A stretch of DNA of 64,000 nt from Luidia sarsii (Eukaryota > Echinodermata > Asteroidea > Paxillosida > Luidiidae), in the NCBI GenBank assembly GCA_949987565.1, contig OX465113.1, positions 8,364,270 through 8,428,269 on the forward strand, written 5' to 3'. The notes below the pieces were generated by a model that saw nothing but the letters and a program-made list of their open reading frames with translations, was not told the DNA's origin and searched no databases. Positions 33,701-44,141 of the stretch are shown here, piece by piece (the stretch's first letter is position 1; every line of letters begins with the position of its first letter). The position numbers and the translations under genes were made by a program.

Positions 33701-35385
33701 CGATCCAGAACCTCCATCAGCTTCCGCTCGTGTTCTCCCAGCGTTTTGGAGAAGATGAGGAGATCATCTAAGTAAACCATCACATCCATAAGGTTAAGAT
33801 CTCCCACACACTTCTCCATAAGCCTTTGAAATGTCGCCGGGGCATTGGTGATGCCCTGTGGCATCCGGTTGAACTCGAAGAACCCCAGGGGACACCAGAA
33901 AGCTGTCTTCGACTTGTCAGCCTCCTCCAGCTCTATCTGGTAGTACCCGGACTTTAGGTCCAGACAGCTGAACCACTGGGCACCATTGAGAGCATGGAGG
34001 GTCTCCTCAATTCTCGGTATCGAGTATTGGTCCCTGATCGTCCTCGAGTTCAACTTCCTATAATCAATGCATAACCGGACATCGCCATTCTTCTTGCGGA
34101 CGACGACAATCGGTGATGCGAATTGACTTTCGGAAGGCCGGATGATGTCACGGTCAAGCAGCTCCCTCAGGTGTCTTCTCACGTCTAGGTAGTCTGCAGG
34201 GGCGATGTTCCTGGACCTCACACGGAAAGGAGAGTCGTCAGTAAGGTGAATTTGATGTTTGACTGCTGAAGTGCAGCCAATATCCAAATCTCCTCTGGAA
34301 AACACCTGCGACTTCTCACGTAAGAGCCGGGTGACCCTTTCTTTCGTCTCTTCCGGGATTGGCGAACCCTTAAAGTCAAAATCCGGCGGTCGCTCTTCTG
34401 GGACTTCAATATCCACACAACTAGCCCGATATCTAGGGGGTGTGGCCTTTTCGTCCAACTTATCTTGGTATAGGGACTTGAGCACCTCCACGGCATATGC
34501 ACGGGCGATGGCGATACCTTCTGGGAGAATGATGTCATGCTCGGACTCATTTCTCACCATCACTGACACCTCGCGCCCTGAATTTGGGGAAGTGACCTCT
34601 ACTGTCCGTTGGACGACCAAGCCACCAGGGGAAAAGCAGCCTTCGTCAGCCTCCACCATGATAACTGCCTCCGCCTGGACTGGGTCATCGATCGAGCCTC
34701 GCAGTTCTACATGGTTGCCCCTCATAATCATCTTCGGGCCGCTGTTCATCCGAACATCTGAAACTTTGCCGTCTGGCCTGGTCGTCATGAATGAGGCTTC
34801 AATCTGGAGGTAGGCTGCCACCCAAGCGCTGGTTACCGGTAACTTCTGGAGGAAGTTTGGGCCGGCCTCCTGTCTGCAACTCTCCAACAGTCTCCCCACA
34901 ATACTGGTGTTTGTGCCTAGAAGGAGAGGTGCTCGGTGATTGCCATCTCGACTTGGAGTGACCAGTGCCAACGTCGTGGTTTCCATGTCAACTCCAGCCG
35001 TCTCTCGTGTGAATCGCACTTTCACCTCGATGTATCCTAGGTAAGGCACCGATCGTCCACTAGCTCCCACCACAAGAAGGTTGGTGATGGGCAGAAGTGG
35101 ATGATGACGGAGATGAGTCCTGTAAAAGGACTCGGCGATGCACGTTACCTGGGACCCAGTATCCATAAGGCACGGGACTTGGTTACCTTCTATCTCAGCA
35201 GTAAGAATTGCTGCGTTACCGACCAGCTTCTTTGGTAGCCCTTGGAGGGGGCTACTATCCACGCTGAAGCAGAGAGTAGACTTCTGGTATTCATCTCGCC
35301 TTATGGGACTTCGAAAACTCTCGGCCGCAGGTTGTCCCGCTACTGGCGGCCACCTTCGTTTCCCGACGGGGGAGTGGGCTTGCAC
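30724..35385 (-). CDS. pol: Ty3/gypsy Pol polyprotein
   Basis: A 1,553-codon frame counted from its first Met. In order it shows: aspartic protease (LMDTGSQV, about residues 73-80); reverse transcriptase (DLKSGYYQIELE and YLDD at 538-541); RNase H (LLHTD, D710; TDNNP); integrase zinc finger (H1000, H1005, C1035, C1038); DDE core D1066, D1125, E1161 with the typical 35-residue D-E spacing; and a C-terminal GPY/F-like region. It is probably made only as a Gag-Pol fusion, because pol overlaps gag by 46 nt in the -1 frame and the Met at 35385 lies upstream of the slip site inside gag. No chromodomain was seen. The tail is Ser/Pro-rich. All catalytic residues are present. Confidence 0.95.
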   Translation of the reverse strand: MQAHSPVGKRRWPPVAGQPAAESFRSPIRRDEYQKSTLCFSVDSSPLQGLPKKLVGNAAILTAEIEGNQVPCLMDTGSQVTCIAESFYRTHLRHHPLLPITNLLVVGASGRSVPYLGYIEVKVRFTRETAGVDMETTTLALVTPSRDGNHRAPLLLGTNTSIVGRLLESCRQEAGPNFLQKLPVTSAWVAAYLQIEASFMTTRPDGKVSDVRMNSGPKMIMRGNHVELRGSIDDPVQAEAVIMVEADEGCFSPGGLVVQRTVEVTSPNSGREVSVMVRNESEHDIILPEGIAIARAYAVEVLKSLYQDKLDEKATPPRYRASCVDIEVPEERPPDFDFKGSPIPEETKERVTRLLREKSQVFSRGDLDIGCTSAVKHQIHLTDDSPFRVRSRNIAPADYLDVRRHLRELLDRDIIRPSESQFASPIVVVRKKNGDVRLCIDYRKLNSRTIRDQYSIPRIEETLHALNGAQWFSCLDLKSGYYQIELEEADKSKTAFWCPLGFFEFNRMPQGITNAPATFQRLMEKCVGDLNLMDVMVYLDDLLIFSKTLGEHERKLMEVLDRLQEFGLKLNPAKCQFFQTSVKCLGHVVSRDGVSTDPDKVKAVKSWPTPANARELKSFLGFTGYYRRFVANYSSIARPLNQLTAGCDLTKKRFKKGRKQKTNCRSATEPFGALWTPRCQDAFDTLIEKLTASPVLGFVDYDSPFLLHTDASITGLGAALYQKQEGRLRVIAYASRGLSKSEANYPAHKLEFLALKWSITEKFHDYLYGGNFKVLTDNNPLTYILTSAKLDATGQRWLAALAGYNFSIQYRPGSKNADADGLSRRPHGIMPQDEESIDHDKQIQQLRDRVLGGADVTLDAPTVSSVCQQIVEVVGDDNVTTCVLLETITDSTNAVLDEFSIAEQPDRDSISGLTTTDWIGLQEGDAEIKFIVDCLKSGKQPDMEERSTLSDGVKIYLRQWKRLVLGDGILYRESAGQGGVPRQQLVLPKSQRHIAFDGVHDQIGHLGYERTLDLARTRFYWPRMAEDIEKLCKTCPRCLRRKQKVTRRAPMVPITTTHPMELVCMDFLSLEPDSKNTTNILVITDHFTRYSQAYTTRDQKAKTVAKVLWEEFFIHYGFPERLHSDQGRDFEARLIKEMCELAGIRKSRTTPYHPQGNGQVERFNQTLISMLGTLDAEKKKSWRLHVRPLVHAYNCTKNNATGMSPYSLMFGREPRLPIDLQFGINNPPKNAVSHHQYIRDLKDRLKRAHELAAAQAAKSASYNKERYDRRVRDQALEAGDRVLVRNVGLTGKHKLADRWTTTCYHVVRRIADDMPVYVVRPEDGGPDRTLHRNMLLPCGHLPDAQPEPQVTPPDPPPRVAPRRLPRRKDVSIAARANDVPLFTDSESESSVPTLTIEQRTRPIPAPRSGRVSTSDVGSTGGRLNPEAPEFSPAEPVVVPALSEPQQDGCAVSSASEPLSVIAAEDPAEPSPSLVSSAETSSESESLSSAESTTSSSPAPPERRGRWPVRRRRPPNRFGYGRVSRPRAKMMEEQMAIQKQFLTMVQTCFLQIGV

Positions 35386-36437
35386 CTCGAAGCCATCTGC
35401 TGCTGAACTAGAGGAGCATTGGTCTCGTTGGTGCAGTCAGTTAACCGATGTCCCTGCTGTCCACAGTTGAAGCATATCAGTGGATACCGGGCTCTTGGCT
35501 TCACGACTTGGCGGTTGTTCGGGTGTGGGCGTGACCAGGTAGGCTTCTGTTGCCCAGGACTAGCAGAAGCCGCATGGTGATGATCACTCGTCTGAACTGC
35601 TGTCAACTGCTGCTGAAGGAGAGCTACAGCTTCCCGGAGCTGTTTCACATCATCAACCGGGATGGACGATGCCTCTGCTGCGACAGCTACTCGCTTCGTG
35701 GCCACCTTCTGCTCGCCAACTCTCCTCTGCTCCTTCTCACGCTCTCTCTGCTCCTCCAGCCGCAGCTCTTGCAGGAGAGATACGAAATCGGGCGGGGTTG
35801 GGCGTTTCTTCAGGTCGAGCTTCATCAGCAGTGGTTCATTGTAGAGACAGCCCCTCGTGAATTGTTGGATGCGCACATTGTCGACTCGGTCAGGGTTCAC
35901 ACCACCAGCTTCCTGCACACGAGTCAACAACTCTTGCAACCGCACAAGGTACTCGGAAGCTGCCTCTTGTGGCTTTTGAAAGCACTCACTGAACCGCAGA
36001 TAGAGTTCATCCCCATCGGCAGTCACACCATAAGCTTTCTCCAAGCCTACCAAACACTCTTCGGCAGTGGCCCCCTTCCCCAAGGCCCATACGATATTGC
36101 TCGCCGGGGGGAGAAGAGACTCGATCACTCGGCTAAGCTTCTCTGACGGAGTGATGCCACAGTCCTCGACCAACTGGAGTGCGGGCCTCTTCCAGCTCTC
36201 GTAGTCGAATTCCCCGGCCGGTACAGGTAGCTTGCCAGAGAAAAGTCGCAGTCGCCGCCTGTGAGTAGACGGCGCAGAAACGACATGTTTCACTACCGCT
36301 TCCCCCACTACCTCGGGTATAGATTGGTCTGATGGACCGGGATTGGACTGAGTGGTGGGTAGATCGTCAATGGTTTTGCCATGGGTCTTCAATAAGTCTG
36401 CTAAGGCCTCCTTAAAATCTGCATCAGACATGGTCAC
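35340..36437 (-). CDS. gag: Ty3/gypsy Gag
   Basis: 365 codons. It is the capsid-nucleocapsid protein that packages element RNA in cytoplasmic virus-like particles. Residues 322-335 form a CX2CX4HX4C zinc knuckle (CFNCGQQGHRLTDC). Before it lies a Gln/Glu/Arg-rich helical stretch (LRLEEQREREKEQRRVGEQK). The start is the ATG at 36437, about 200 nt inside the 5' LTR edge. It terminates at TAG, 46 nt into the pol overlap. Confidence 0.93.
   Translation of the reverse strand: MTMSDADFKEALADLLKTHGKTIDDLPTTQSNPGPSDQSIPEVVGEAVVKHVVSAPSTHRRRLRLFSGKLPVPAGEFDYESWKRPALQLVEDCGITPSEKLSRVIESLLPPASNIVWALGKGATAEECLVGLEKAYGVTADGDELYLRFSECFQKPQEAASEYLVRLQELLTRVQEAGGVNPDRVDNVRIQQFTRGCLYNEPLLMKLDLKKRPTPPDFVSLLQELRLEEQREREKEQRRVGEQKVATKRVAVAAEASSIPVDDVKQLREAVALLQQQLTAVQTSDHHHAASASPGQQKPTWSRPHPNNRQVVKPRARYPLICFNCGQQGHRLTDCTNETNAPLVQQQMASRCKPTPPSGNEGGRQ
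35358..35364 (-). promoter_or_regulatory. gag-pol -1 ribosomal frameshift site
   Basis: The minus strand reads G GGA AAC in gag phase (codons TCG GGA AAC), a canonical X XXY YYZ slippery heptamer. Slippage gives GGG AAA and then CGA in the pol frame. Six nt downstream, GGCCGC (35346-35351) can pair with GCGGCC (35323-35328); an AGGT/ACCT pair in crossing order would make an H-type pseudoknot. Confidence 0.85.
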
Positions 36438-36606
36438 TTAATTACTTACAAGAGAAAGTATGTAATTATCATCCAGCACAATTCAAATGTGGGAACAACA
36501 TGAAATAAAAAAAAAGCAACAACAAGATGCAATAATGCGACAAAGAAAATTGTGCGAGCAAAATGTTAACTGTGGTTGCTAATAAGCTTGATTAGCAATA
36601 TAACCT

Positions 36607-36626
36607 CAATCCGGGTGGTGCCTCCA
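36607..36626 (-). other. Putative primer-binding site
   Basis: Four nt inside the 5' LTR end (CTGGCGACA) the element reads TGGAGGCACCACCCGGATTG. The TGG start fits complementarity to a tRNA 3' CCA end. I do not recognise which tRNA. Confidence 0.55.
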
Positions 36627-36630
36627 ATTT

Positions 36631-38674
36631 TGTCGCCAGGTCTATTCTTTATGCAGAAAAACCTTAGCTCTCCGGTTCGACAAAATAACAAAAAAAAAAG
36701 AATACAACAAGGGGGAAAAGAGGTTTATGTACAATTATGGAATAAATTATTATTCGTGTCACTCGCACACGGTATCCTCAGGAAGGACAAACTTACAGCA
36801 ACAAAATGAAAATCAAACAACACAAGATAACTGACACTACAGTCTACGCAATTGATGAATGCAACAGTACAGTAATTAAATAGCGTCAAATAATTTCAGA
36901 TTCTCCCATCCACGTGATGATTGGCGTGCAGGGCAGGCTCCTCCTGTTGCGCGCGAGCACAAAGTTCACAATGAATGAGTCCACGGTGTAGAAAGGGTAT
37001 ATATCTATAGGCAGACGAGAGGGGTCAAGCGTCGAAGGACGTCAGGCCGGCGAAAGGGACAGATGAAGGGGGACTCAGCTGAGTTTCCAGGGGGTTGAGA
37101 CGACAATCAGCTCAGGGACAGATGAAGGGGGACTTAGCTGAGTTTCCGGGGGTTGAGACGACAATCAGCTCCACAGGTCGCACGGTACCGTCCCAATCTT
37201 GTCTAACGACACGGGAAAGGCAGCAAGGGAACCTGTACCGGGCAGATGATGGGGGTGTGGATGGCTTATGAGAAGGGCGATTCCAGACCAGAGCACGGAG
37301 AGCGATGCACTCTACACCAGAGCAAGGAAAGGAATGCGTGCTCAATCGAGTCATTTAAAAGTACATTTAACTTGACAATTAATTAATGGGGAATCGAATA
37401 AGAAAATGTCCAAACTAAATCTAAAAAAAAGAATAACTATACTGCCTATAGTCATCAGAGATCCAGAATGAAAACAACGCCAAAACACTCGAAATCTTCC
37501 AACAACACATACAATTTGGCTCACTCCCAGATTAGCAGTACCAGTTACATGCAAATACTACAAGAACAAAACACAGTGCAGCCAAGCAAACAACAGATGG
37601 TGGCAGACCGGCTATTATGCATAAACAAGTGGTCTAAGCATACCACACGCAATGTCAGTCGAAACCTCCCCAGCCTCTTGCCTGGTCTGGGCACAGGGCA
37701 AAGGTCAACTTAGAGAAACACAAGCTGGCACACCATTGGAATGTCCAGAGTGGGGTGTTACCAGGCCTACTAGGTCTGTGCTATAGCCTAAGGCGGAAAG
37801 AAGTTTCCCACTGTAGCAAAGTGCTTGTATACAAGAAACAAATATTGTTCGACTATATTTCGACTGAAACCTACCATACTTCGGACTGAATACACACAGA
37901 AAAATACAACTTATAAATCCCTATATATAGTTTCTATATTCTAAACAATAAAAATGGGCATTTCTAAAGACATATTCAATAGAGGAGTGGAAAAGAATGA
38001 AAACTCATACATTCTAAACAATTCGAATAGAATGGATCATCCTAATGACGAAAGGAATCGGCACTAAGCACAATCAACATATAATATTTACAGATGAAAG
38101 GAGCTAATTGATCGTTCACCAAAGTTTCGGAGCAGGAATGCGACAGTCAATGTATACACTGTACGAACGAGTTATCGTCAACCTTGGGGATTGGCAATGA
38201 AAACCACACACTCCTTTAAAATACTCAATTAATGAGGATAATTTGACTACAGATGATTATAGAATAATAATAAATGAAAGACAGTTCCAAGGAAACATAC
38301 CTGTACCGGGGAGATGATGGGGGTGTGGATGGCTTATGAGAAGGGCGATTCCAGACCAGAGCACGGAGAGCGATGCACTCTACACCAGAGCAAGGAAAGG
38401 AATGCCACTCCCACTCACAAACCCAACAACCCATCAATACCGGTCAGGCAATCACCCTGGGAATGTCCTTAAGTAAACAACAAATCCAGACCATGCTGGA
38501 CACAGGGCCAAGGCAATCCTCCAGTGGCACTTCTGAGAGAATGCCGACACATGGCTAGGGCAACCCTCCAGTGGCACTTCTGAGAGGATACATGTAACTC
38601 TATTCCCAGAAGGGAAAGAAAAAAAATAAAATATGGCCTATAGTATAGTCATACTCAAATTTGGGGGTATGACA
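36631..38674 (-). repeat. LTR, right copy (5' LTR of the element)
   Basis: Second 2,044-bp LTR, at an offset of exactly 8,012 bp from the first. All embedded frames and internal repeats are reproduced without change. In element orientation this is the promoter-bearing copy. Confidence 0.95.
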
Positions 38675-39853
38675 CTTGTTTCATGTAGGCCTATAGGCCA
38701 ATTCATCTGTCAATAAGTACGTTCGTCAATTTTTCCTTTGTTTGTGTGGCAATAAGTAACAACGATAATGCGTGTTGCAAGATGGATCTATCATCGATTA
38801 GAAAATTTAAAAAATGAAAAGGTGCAAACAATGAGGATAATATTGATTCCATATTAGAAGCTGTATCACTGATGGATCATTCCTGTATTGCAGCTGCGTG
38901 TGGTTTGAAAGAAAAATACATTCAAAAACGAACCCCTATAAGGGGGCCTATACTGATTTAATTTTCTTCGCATTATGACTATTTATTGTTTTATATTGTC
39001 AATTTTGTTTGGATTCCGTCAGTATAGCTCTATATAGTTCATACTGCAATGCATTTTGGAATTCTTTTTTAATATTATAAAAAAATAATATGGATTAATT
39101 ATGGTGTAAAATACATCAATGCATTTTTTCAAACATTGGGAAAGAGTGTAAAATAGGTGCATTATATCTATACTGAACGTGTCATGAAACTATTCCTATT
39201 ATGTAAGCTATACTGCCTTCGCGGGGGGTCATGTGTTCCCCATGTCGTAAAGAACAGCGCCCTCAATAACTACGGGCATAATTTGAATTAATTAAAAAGT
39301 CTTCAAATAAGTACTGAAACAGAACAAAATTGGGTTTCATCTGGGATTACAATGTATCAATAAACATAAATAATATTAGTTAATGCCAAATTATGATTTT
39401 CAATTTGTTGGACTTCAATATTGTCCATCGATTTTTATAGAAGTTACCACATGCCATGTGTTTTCCAGTTTTGATCCATCATTGATTGAAGCGAAGATTT
39501 AATAGTGATGGCGCGTGACCACGATAATAATTGAAAATCCAACATGTTTAGATTGTTAATGTAATACAATAATAACTATTGACATTAATATCAACACATA
39601 TAAAATGTTTCGTTTATACACTCATTGATAAACATTGTTTGCAAATCCATTGCCTTTTTAAACATTCCTTTCTTGATAGAAACTTTGGGATTTGAGCGAT
39701 TCTATCGCCCTCACCATCTCATCTCACTTTAACGCTTCATGCAGATATCATCTCACTGTCACGTTTTTATTTCATCGCAGAGAAAAAACATCAAATAATT
39801 GTATAGCCCTAAAGCCCTAAAGGCTGTTATCGTTTCTTTCTTTCTTTCTTTTT
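38675..39853. other. AT-rich intergenic region, no gene seen
   Basis: Very AT-rich with no exon-like frame. It ends in a short (TTTC)n tract at about 39833-39852 that borders the tandem duplication. Confidence 0.55.
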
Positions 39854-42181
39854 AGCTTTTCCGCCGCGAAGTGGAAAAGCTATTGCTTTTGTTAAGATGT
39901 TTCTTTTATGTCTTGTCGCCAAAATGCATTCTAATTATGATGCACGGTGCGTTGTTGCTTAGCAAAAACAAAACGACAATGGGTAGTGTCTATTTCTGTC
40001 TCTTGGGCGGAAATTTCTAAATAACCTTCGTGCAACTCCGCATGCAATCACGTTGCTGTGTGTCAGCCTGTAAGGTCATTTTCAAGCGCATGCGCAACTC
40101 GGCTGTCAAGCCCGGGTTTTTGTTTTTAGACATGTCGAGTTGCCTCCGTCCTTCGCAAATCGTTCGCGCGCCCCGTAAAAATAGGCCTCTATCAACGCGA
40201 ATCAAGTCCAAGTACCGTAGCCAAGAACGTACGCTGCAGCCTGGCGAATTTCCTCGCATGGTTCACAACATCAAATGAAACGGACTTAATTAATTCTCTT
40301 TTGGGCCAAAATGTTGTCATCGCGTGTCACGTGACAGTGCTTTTAAGGAGCAAACGTCACAGTCTTCTCATGCACAACACAAACAAACATCCGATTGACT
40401 TGAAATGTATTATTTATCAGAATTGGGACACAGATGCGGAAAAGCATTATGTTCTGTTTTGCAAACAGACATAAACCTCTAGTTGTTGTTTTGTTTCGTT
40501 TCGTAAACAGCGCAAGAAATATTCTTAATGATCGTCTAGCTCCAATTATGAAAGTGATTTGTTGCAAATTGCTTACTAATTTAAAAGTCAAAGAATACAC
40601 CAATCTAAAAACAAAACACAATCATAGCCTCGTCGGTTTCGATCGTAAATAGACCGCTCAGTGGTTTTTCTAAGTCAAACACTTTGTCCCAGTATGATAA
40701 CATTGGCATCATCAACAATCCACGGACAAATAACTAGGACAAAGATCCAGGAAGAAGCGACTCAGGGCTTCTTGGTATGAAATCTCAATTTTCTCGAAAG
40801 GCGTACTGCCATTTCTTTCTCCCTTTTTAATGTTATTTTTCCTTTTTTTTGGGGGGGGGGGTCAATCTATCGCATAAACTGATAGCCGGTCTATTCCGAC
40901 AGTTATTAAGGAAAATGCAACAGTCATCAAGTACCGTATCTCAGTATTTCGTAAATCCTTTCTTTGTAACCATTTTCAGTCCTATAATTATTTCTTTGTA
41001 ACCAGTGTATATTACAAATAGCTTTTCCGCCGCGAAGTGGAAAAGCTATTGCTTTTGTTAAGATGTTTCTTTTATGTCTTGTCGCCAAAATGCATTCTAA
41101 TTATGATGCACGGTGCGTTGTTGCTTAGCAAAAACAAAAGGACAATGGGTAGTGTCTATTTCTGTCTCTTGGGCGGAAATTCCTAAATAACCTTCGTGCA
41201 ACTCCGCATGCAATCACGTTGCTGTGTGTCAGCCTGTAAGGTCATTTTCAAGCGCATGCGCAACTCGGCTGTCAAGCCCGGGTTTTTGTTTTTAGACATG
41301 TCGAGTTGCCTACGTCCTTCGCAAATCGTTCGCGCGCCCCATAAATATAGGCCTCTATCAACGCCAATCAAGTCCAAGTACCGTAGCCAAGAACGTACGC
41401 TGCAGCCTGGCGAATTTCCTCGCATGGTTCACAACATCATGAAACGGACTTAATAAACTCTCTTTCGGGCCAAAATGTTGTCATCGCGTGTCACGTGACA
41501 GTGCTTTTAAGGAGCAAACGTCACAGTCTTCTCATGCACAACACAAACAAACATCCGATTGACTTGAAATGTATTATTTATCAGAATTGGGACACAGATG
41601 TGGAAAAGCATTATGTTCTGTTTTGCAAACAGACATAGACCTCTAGTTGTTGTTTTGTTTCGTTTCGTAAACAGCGCAAGAAATATTCTTAATATTCGTC
41701 TAGCTCCAATTATGAAAGTGATTTGTTGCAAATTGCTTACTAATTTAAAAGTCAAAGAATACACCAATCTAAAAACAAAACACAATCATAGCCTCGTCGG
41801 TTTCGATCGTAAATAGACCGCACAGTGGTTTTTCTAAGTCAAACACTTTGTCCCAGCATGATAACATTGGCATCATCAACAATCCACGGACAAATAACTA
41901 GGACAAAGATCCAGGAAGAAGCGACTCGGGGCTTCTTGGTATGAAATCTCAATTTTCTCGAAAGGCGTACTGCCATTTCTTTCTCCCTTTTTAATGTTAT
42001 TTTTCCTTTTTTTGGGGGGGGGGGGTCAATCTATCGCATAAACTGATAGCCGGTCTATTCCGACAGTTATTAAGGAAAATGCAACAGTCATCAAGTACCG
42101 TATCTCAGTATTTCGTAAATCCTTTCTTTGTAACCATTTCAGTCCTATAATTATTTCTTTGTAACCAGTGTATATTACAAA
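39854..42181. repeat. Tandem duplication of a 1.17-kb unit
   Basis: Copy 1 is 39854-41019 and copy 2 is 41020-42181, nearly identical with scattered substitutions and few-base indels. Each begins with a hairpin AGCTTTTCC...GGAAAAGCT around GCCGCGAAGT and contains a G run (40851-40860, 42017-42026). The right boundary of copy 2 lies at the stop codon of the fibrinogen-domain gene. Frames of 70-92 codons occur in both copies on both strands; none has recognisable domains, so I do not call them. Confidence 0.85.
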
Positions 42182-43155
42182 ACATTCCTTATTTTCATGC
42201 TACATCCCTTTAACGAATAAAGATTCCAATGAGCCCATACGATACCCCGATTCGGTGCATCCATTCCGTTGTAGTATTTACCATTGAGGTGAGAGTAAAG
42301 GCATGCATTAAACCACCACGCACCTTCCCATTCCACGGCGCAGTTATAATCCGCGCCGTCGTGGTCACGATCCTTAGTTGTGAACTCATGTGTATTTTGA
42401 TATGACATCGAGTTCCCGGCTGTACTACTGCTATAATAATAACTCACATTAAGTGCGTAATTCTTCCCCGTGATTGCAAAGTCGCCCCATTTACCCCATT
42501 TTGTGTTACCCTCCCAGTCTTCCAGATCGACTCGTAATTCCCATTGGCCCGATGTAGTCAGGTTGCGTAAGATGTCATTCCCCAGCCAGAACTCACCGGA
42601 CAGATCGCCAAAGCCAGATTGGTAGTCGGTCCAGTTACGATAGAAGTCAACAGAGCCATCTTGACGCCTCTGAAACACCAACCAACCTCCCTGATCCGTC
42701 TGCATATCGCAGTATACACGTACACCACCGCTCATTCCATCGGGGTAGATGGTGTAGACACCGCTTTCCTTGTGACCATTCGCTAGCAACATCTGACAAC
42801 TTCTGTACACCGACAGTGCAGGAGTTTTGGGATTCTCATCAAAGTAAACCCCTCCGTGTTGCACAACAAAATCGCTTATTCCTTGAACCCCCGTGATATT
42901 ATTCAACTCGCACAAGTGGTCCGTCGCGATGTAGTTGAATGACGCACACTGTGGGTCCATGGAGCAATCTCGTCCACAGATCACGGCAGACAGGGCAGTC
43001 GCCGTCTGATATACGTGCCGCTTCAAGACGCGATTGTCAGCCTTGTGAAAACGGCGAGGAGACCGCCGTGTCTGACACTCACTTCGACAGTTTCCCGCCG
43101 TGCACATCAGCAACAGGGCGACGATGGTCACTTGAATCTCGACGAGGGATGACAT
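42175..43155 (-). CDS. Secreted PAN/apple plus fibrinogen-domain protein (FReD)
   Basis: Single-exon frame of 326 residues from the ATG at 43155. An in-frame ATG 13 codons upstream (43194) exists, but the hydrophobic signal peptide (IQVTIVALLLMCTAGNC) begins right after the second Met, so I prefer that start. Residues about 27-100 look like a PAN/apple module (C60, C64, C70, C82; CSMDPQCASFNYI). Residues about 117-326 are a fibrinogen C-terminal domain: GGWLVFQRRQDGSVDFYRNW, C120/C149, calcium-site DRDHDGADYNCA (D264, D266), C272/C285 and GAWWFNACLYSHLNGKYY. Such proteins bind acetylated or sugar ligands and act in invertebrate innate recognition. Lack of introns and an isolated position suggest a retrocopy or a lineage-expanded family member; the frame is intact. 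Confidence 0.9.
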   Translation of the reverse strand: MSSLVEIQVTIVALLLMCTAGNCRSECQTRRSPRRFHKADNRVLKRHVYQTATALSAVICGRDCSMDPQCASFNYIATDHLCELNNITGVQGISDFVVQHGGVYFDENPKTPALSVYRSCQMLLANGHKESGVYTIYPDGMSGGVRVYCDMQTDQGGWLVFQRRQDGSVDFYRNWTDYQSGFGDLSGEFWLGNDILRNLTTSGQWELRVDLEDWEGNTKWGKWGDFAITGKNYALNVSYYYSSSTAGNSMSYQNTHEFTTKDRDHDGADYNCAVEWEGAWWFNACLYSHLNGKYYNGMDAPNRGIVWAHWNLYSLKGCSMKIRNVL

Positions 43156-44141
43156 TTTTCGAGTCGAGTCGGCTGGTGTCCCTTGAAACGGCACACGAGG
43201 TTGGCCAAGATGTCTGGTGTATTGTCGAAGAACGCCACACTGTTAGTTAACACTCGAGTACTGTTAAAGCGGTGCTATAAAAAACCAGGAATCCATATAG
43301 GCTAAACAGAAGGCCTATGCCTTATATTCCCATTCAATTGTGTTGGTTTTTCTTCAACAAAATCGTTCGACACGTCTTGTATCAGTCGACGGTTCAACAG
43401 TTACTGTCACTTGTCCCTACGGGTGAAGCGGCTGATGATGTGTGGTTAGCAGTGACGTGATGACAATTCATTGTGATGAATTACATTATTCAGTCCGCTT
43501 TGCCAAGGCCACCTATACCTTTGCCTATAGTCGTGCCTAGCAAATTCATACCGGGCGAGGTAACAACACGTACGTCAGAAGCGTAGCAGTTGCACCAAAC
43601 TCCGGACTTAATTCGGTAATTAATGGAATGGAGTTAAATATGACTGCAATTTTACGGTTGAAAATACAAAATGCATTGTCCGCTATAATGGCAGACCTAT
43701 CCACACGTTCCGTGTATTTTGCACCATGGAGAATTGGCAGTTGGCTGCAAGGGGCACTATATAATAGCGTGGTCTAGCGGACATAATGAAAAAGAAAGGG
43801 CTCCCTGAACAGAGGGGATGCCAAAGTCCCACCGTTCCTTGCTCTCTTTAGGTCAAGTCTCGGTCCAATTCTAATGGACCATAATTAGATTCAGTTTCGA
43901 TAGGACCTGAAGGTTTTCATGGTGGAGTCACGTTCTGGAAAGTTTGCTATGATATATACCTGCACGGTGGTGCTATTTTCTTCGAGTAGTCTATAGGCCT
44001 ATGACCCTGAAAGGAGCCGGTGTGATCCATTTCTGACAGTGTGAAGTCTGCAAACCATACCGTCTCACTCTTGACGATGACTTGCCATAATATTATGCAG
44101 TCATTTTTTTTTACATACCAGCATAATGGTATTTCGGCCTT
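43156..44141. other. Upstream of fibrinogen-domain gene, no gene seen
   Basis: Contains the presumed promoter of the fibrinogen-domain gene; no core element is convincing in the minus direction. The remainder shows no exon or recognised repeat. Confidence 0.5.

Larger units (their letters stand above)
28619..38674 (-). mobile_element. Intact Ty3/gypsy LTR retrotransposon, about 10.06 kb
   Basis: Two 2,044-bp LTRs enclose gag and pol on the minus strand. The order protease, reverse transcriptase, RNase H, integrase defines Ty3/gypsy (Metaviridae); there is no env frame. LTR edges in element sense are TGTCATACC...CTGGCGACA. Host flanks are ACTTT (left) and CTTGT (right), so no clean target duplication is visible. 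A primer-binding site, polypurine tract and gag-pol frameshift signal are all present. Apparently identical LTRs and unbroken frames indicate a very recent insertion. Confidence 0.95.

Noticed and set aside
40017..41785. Paired 70-92 codon frames in both copies of the tandem duplication
   Set aside because: Open on both strands at the same place, no recognisable domain; preserved only because the copies are recent.
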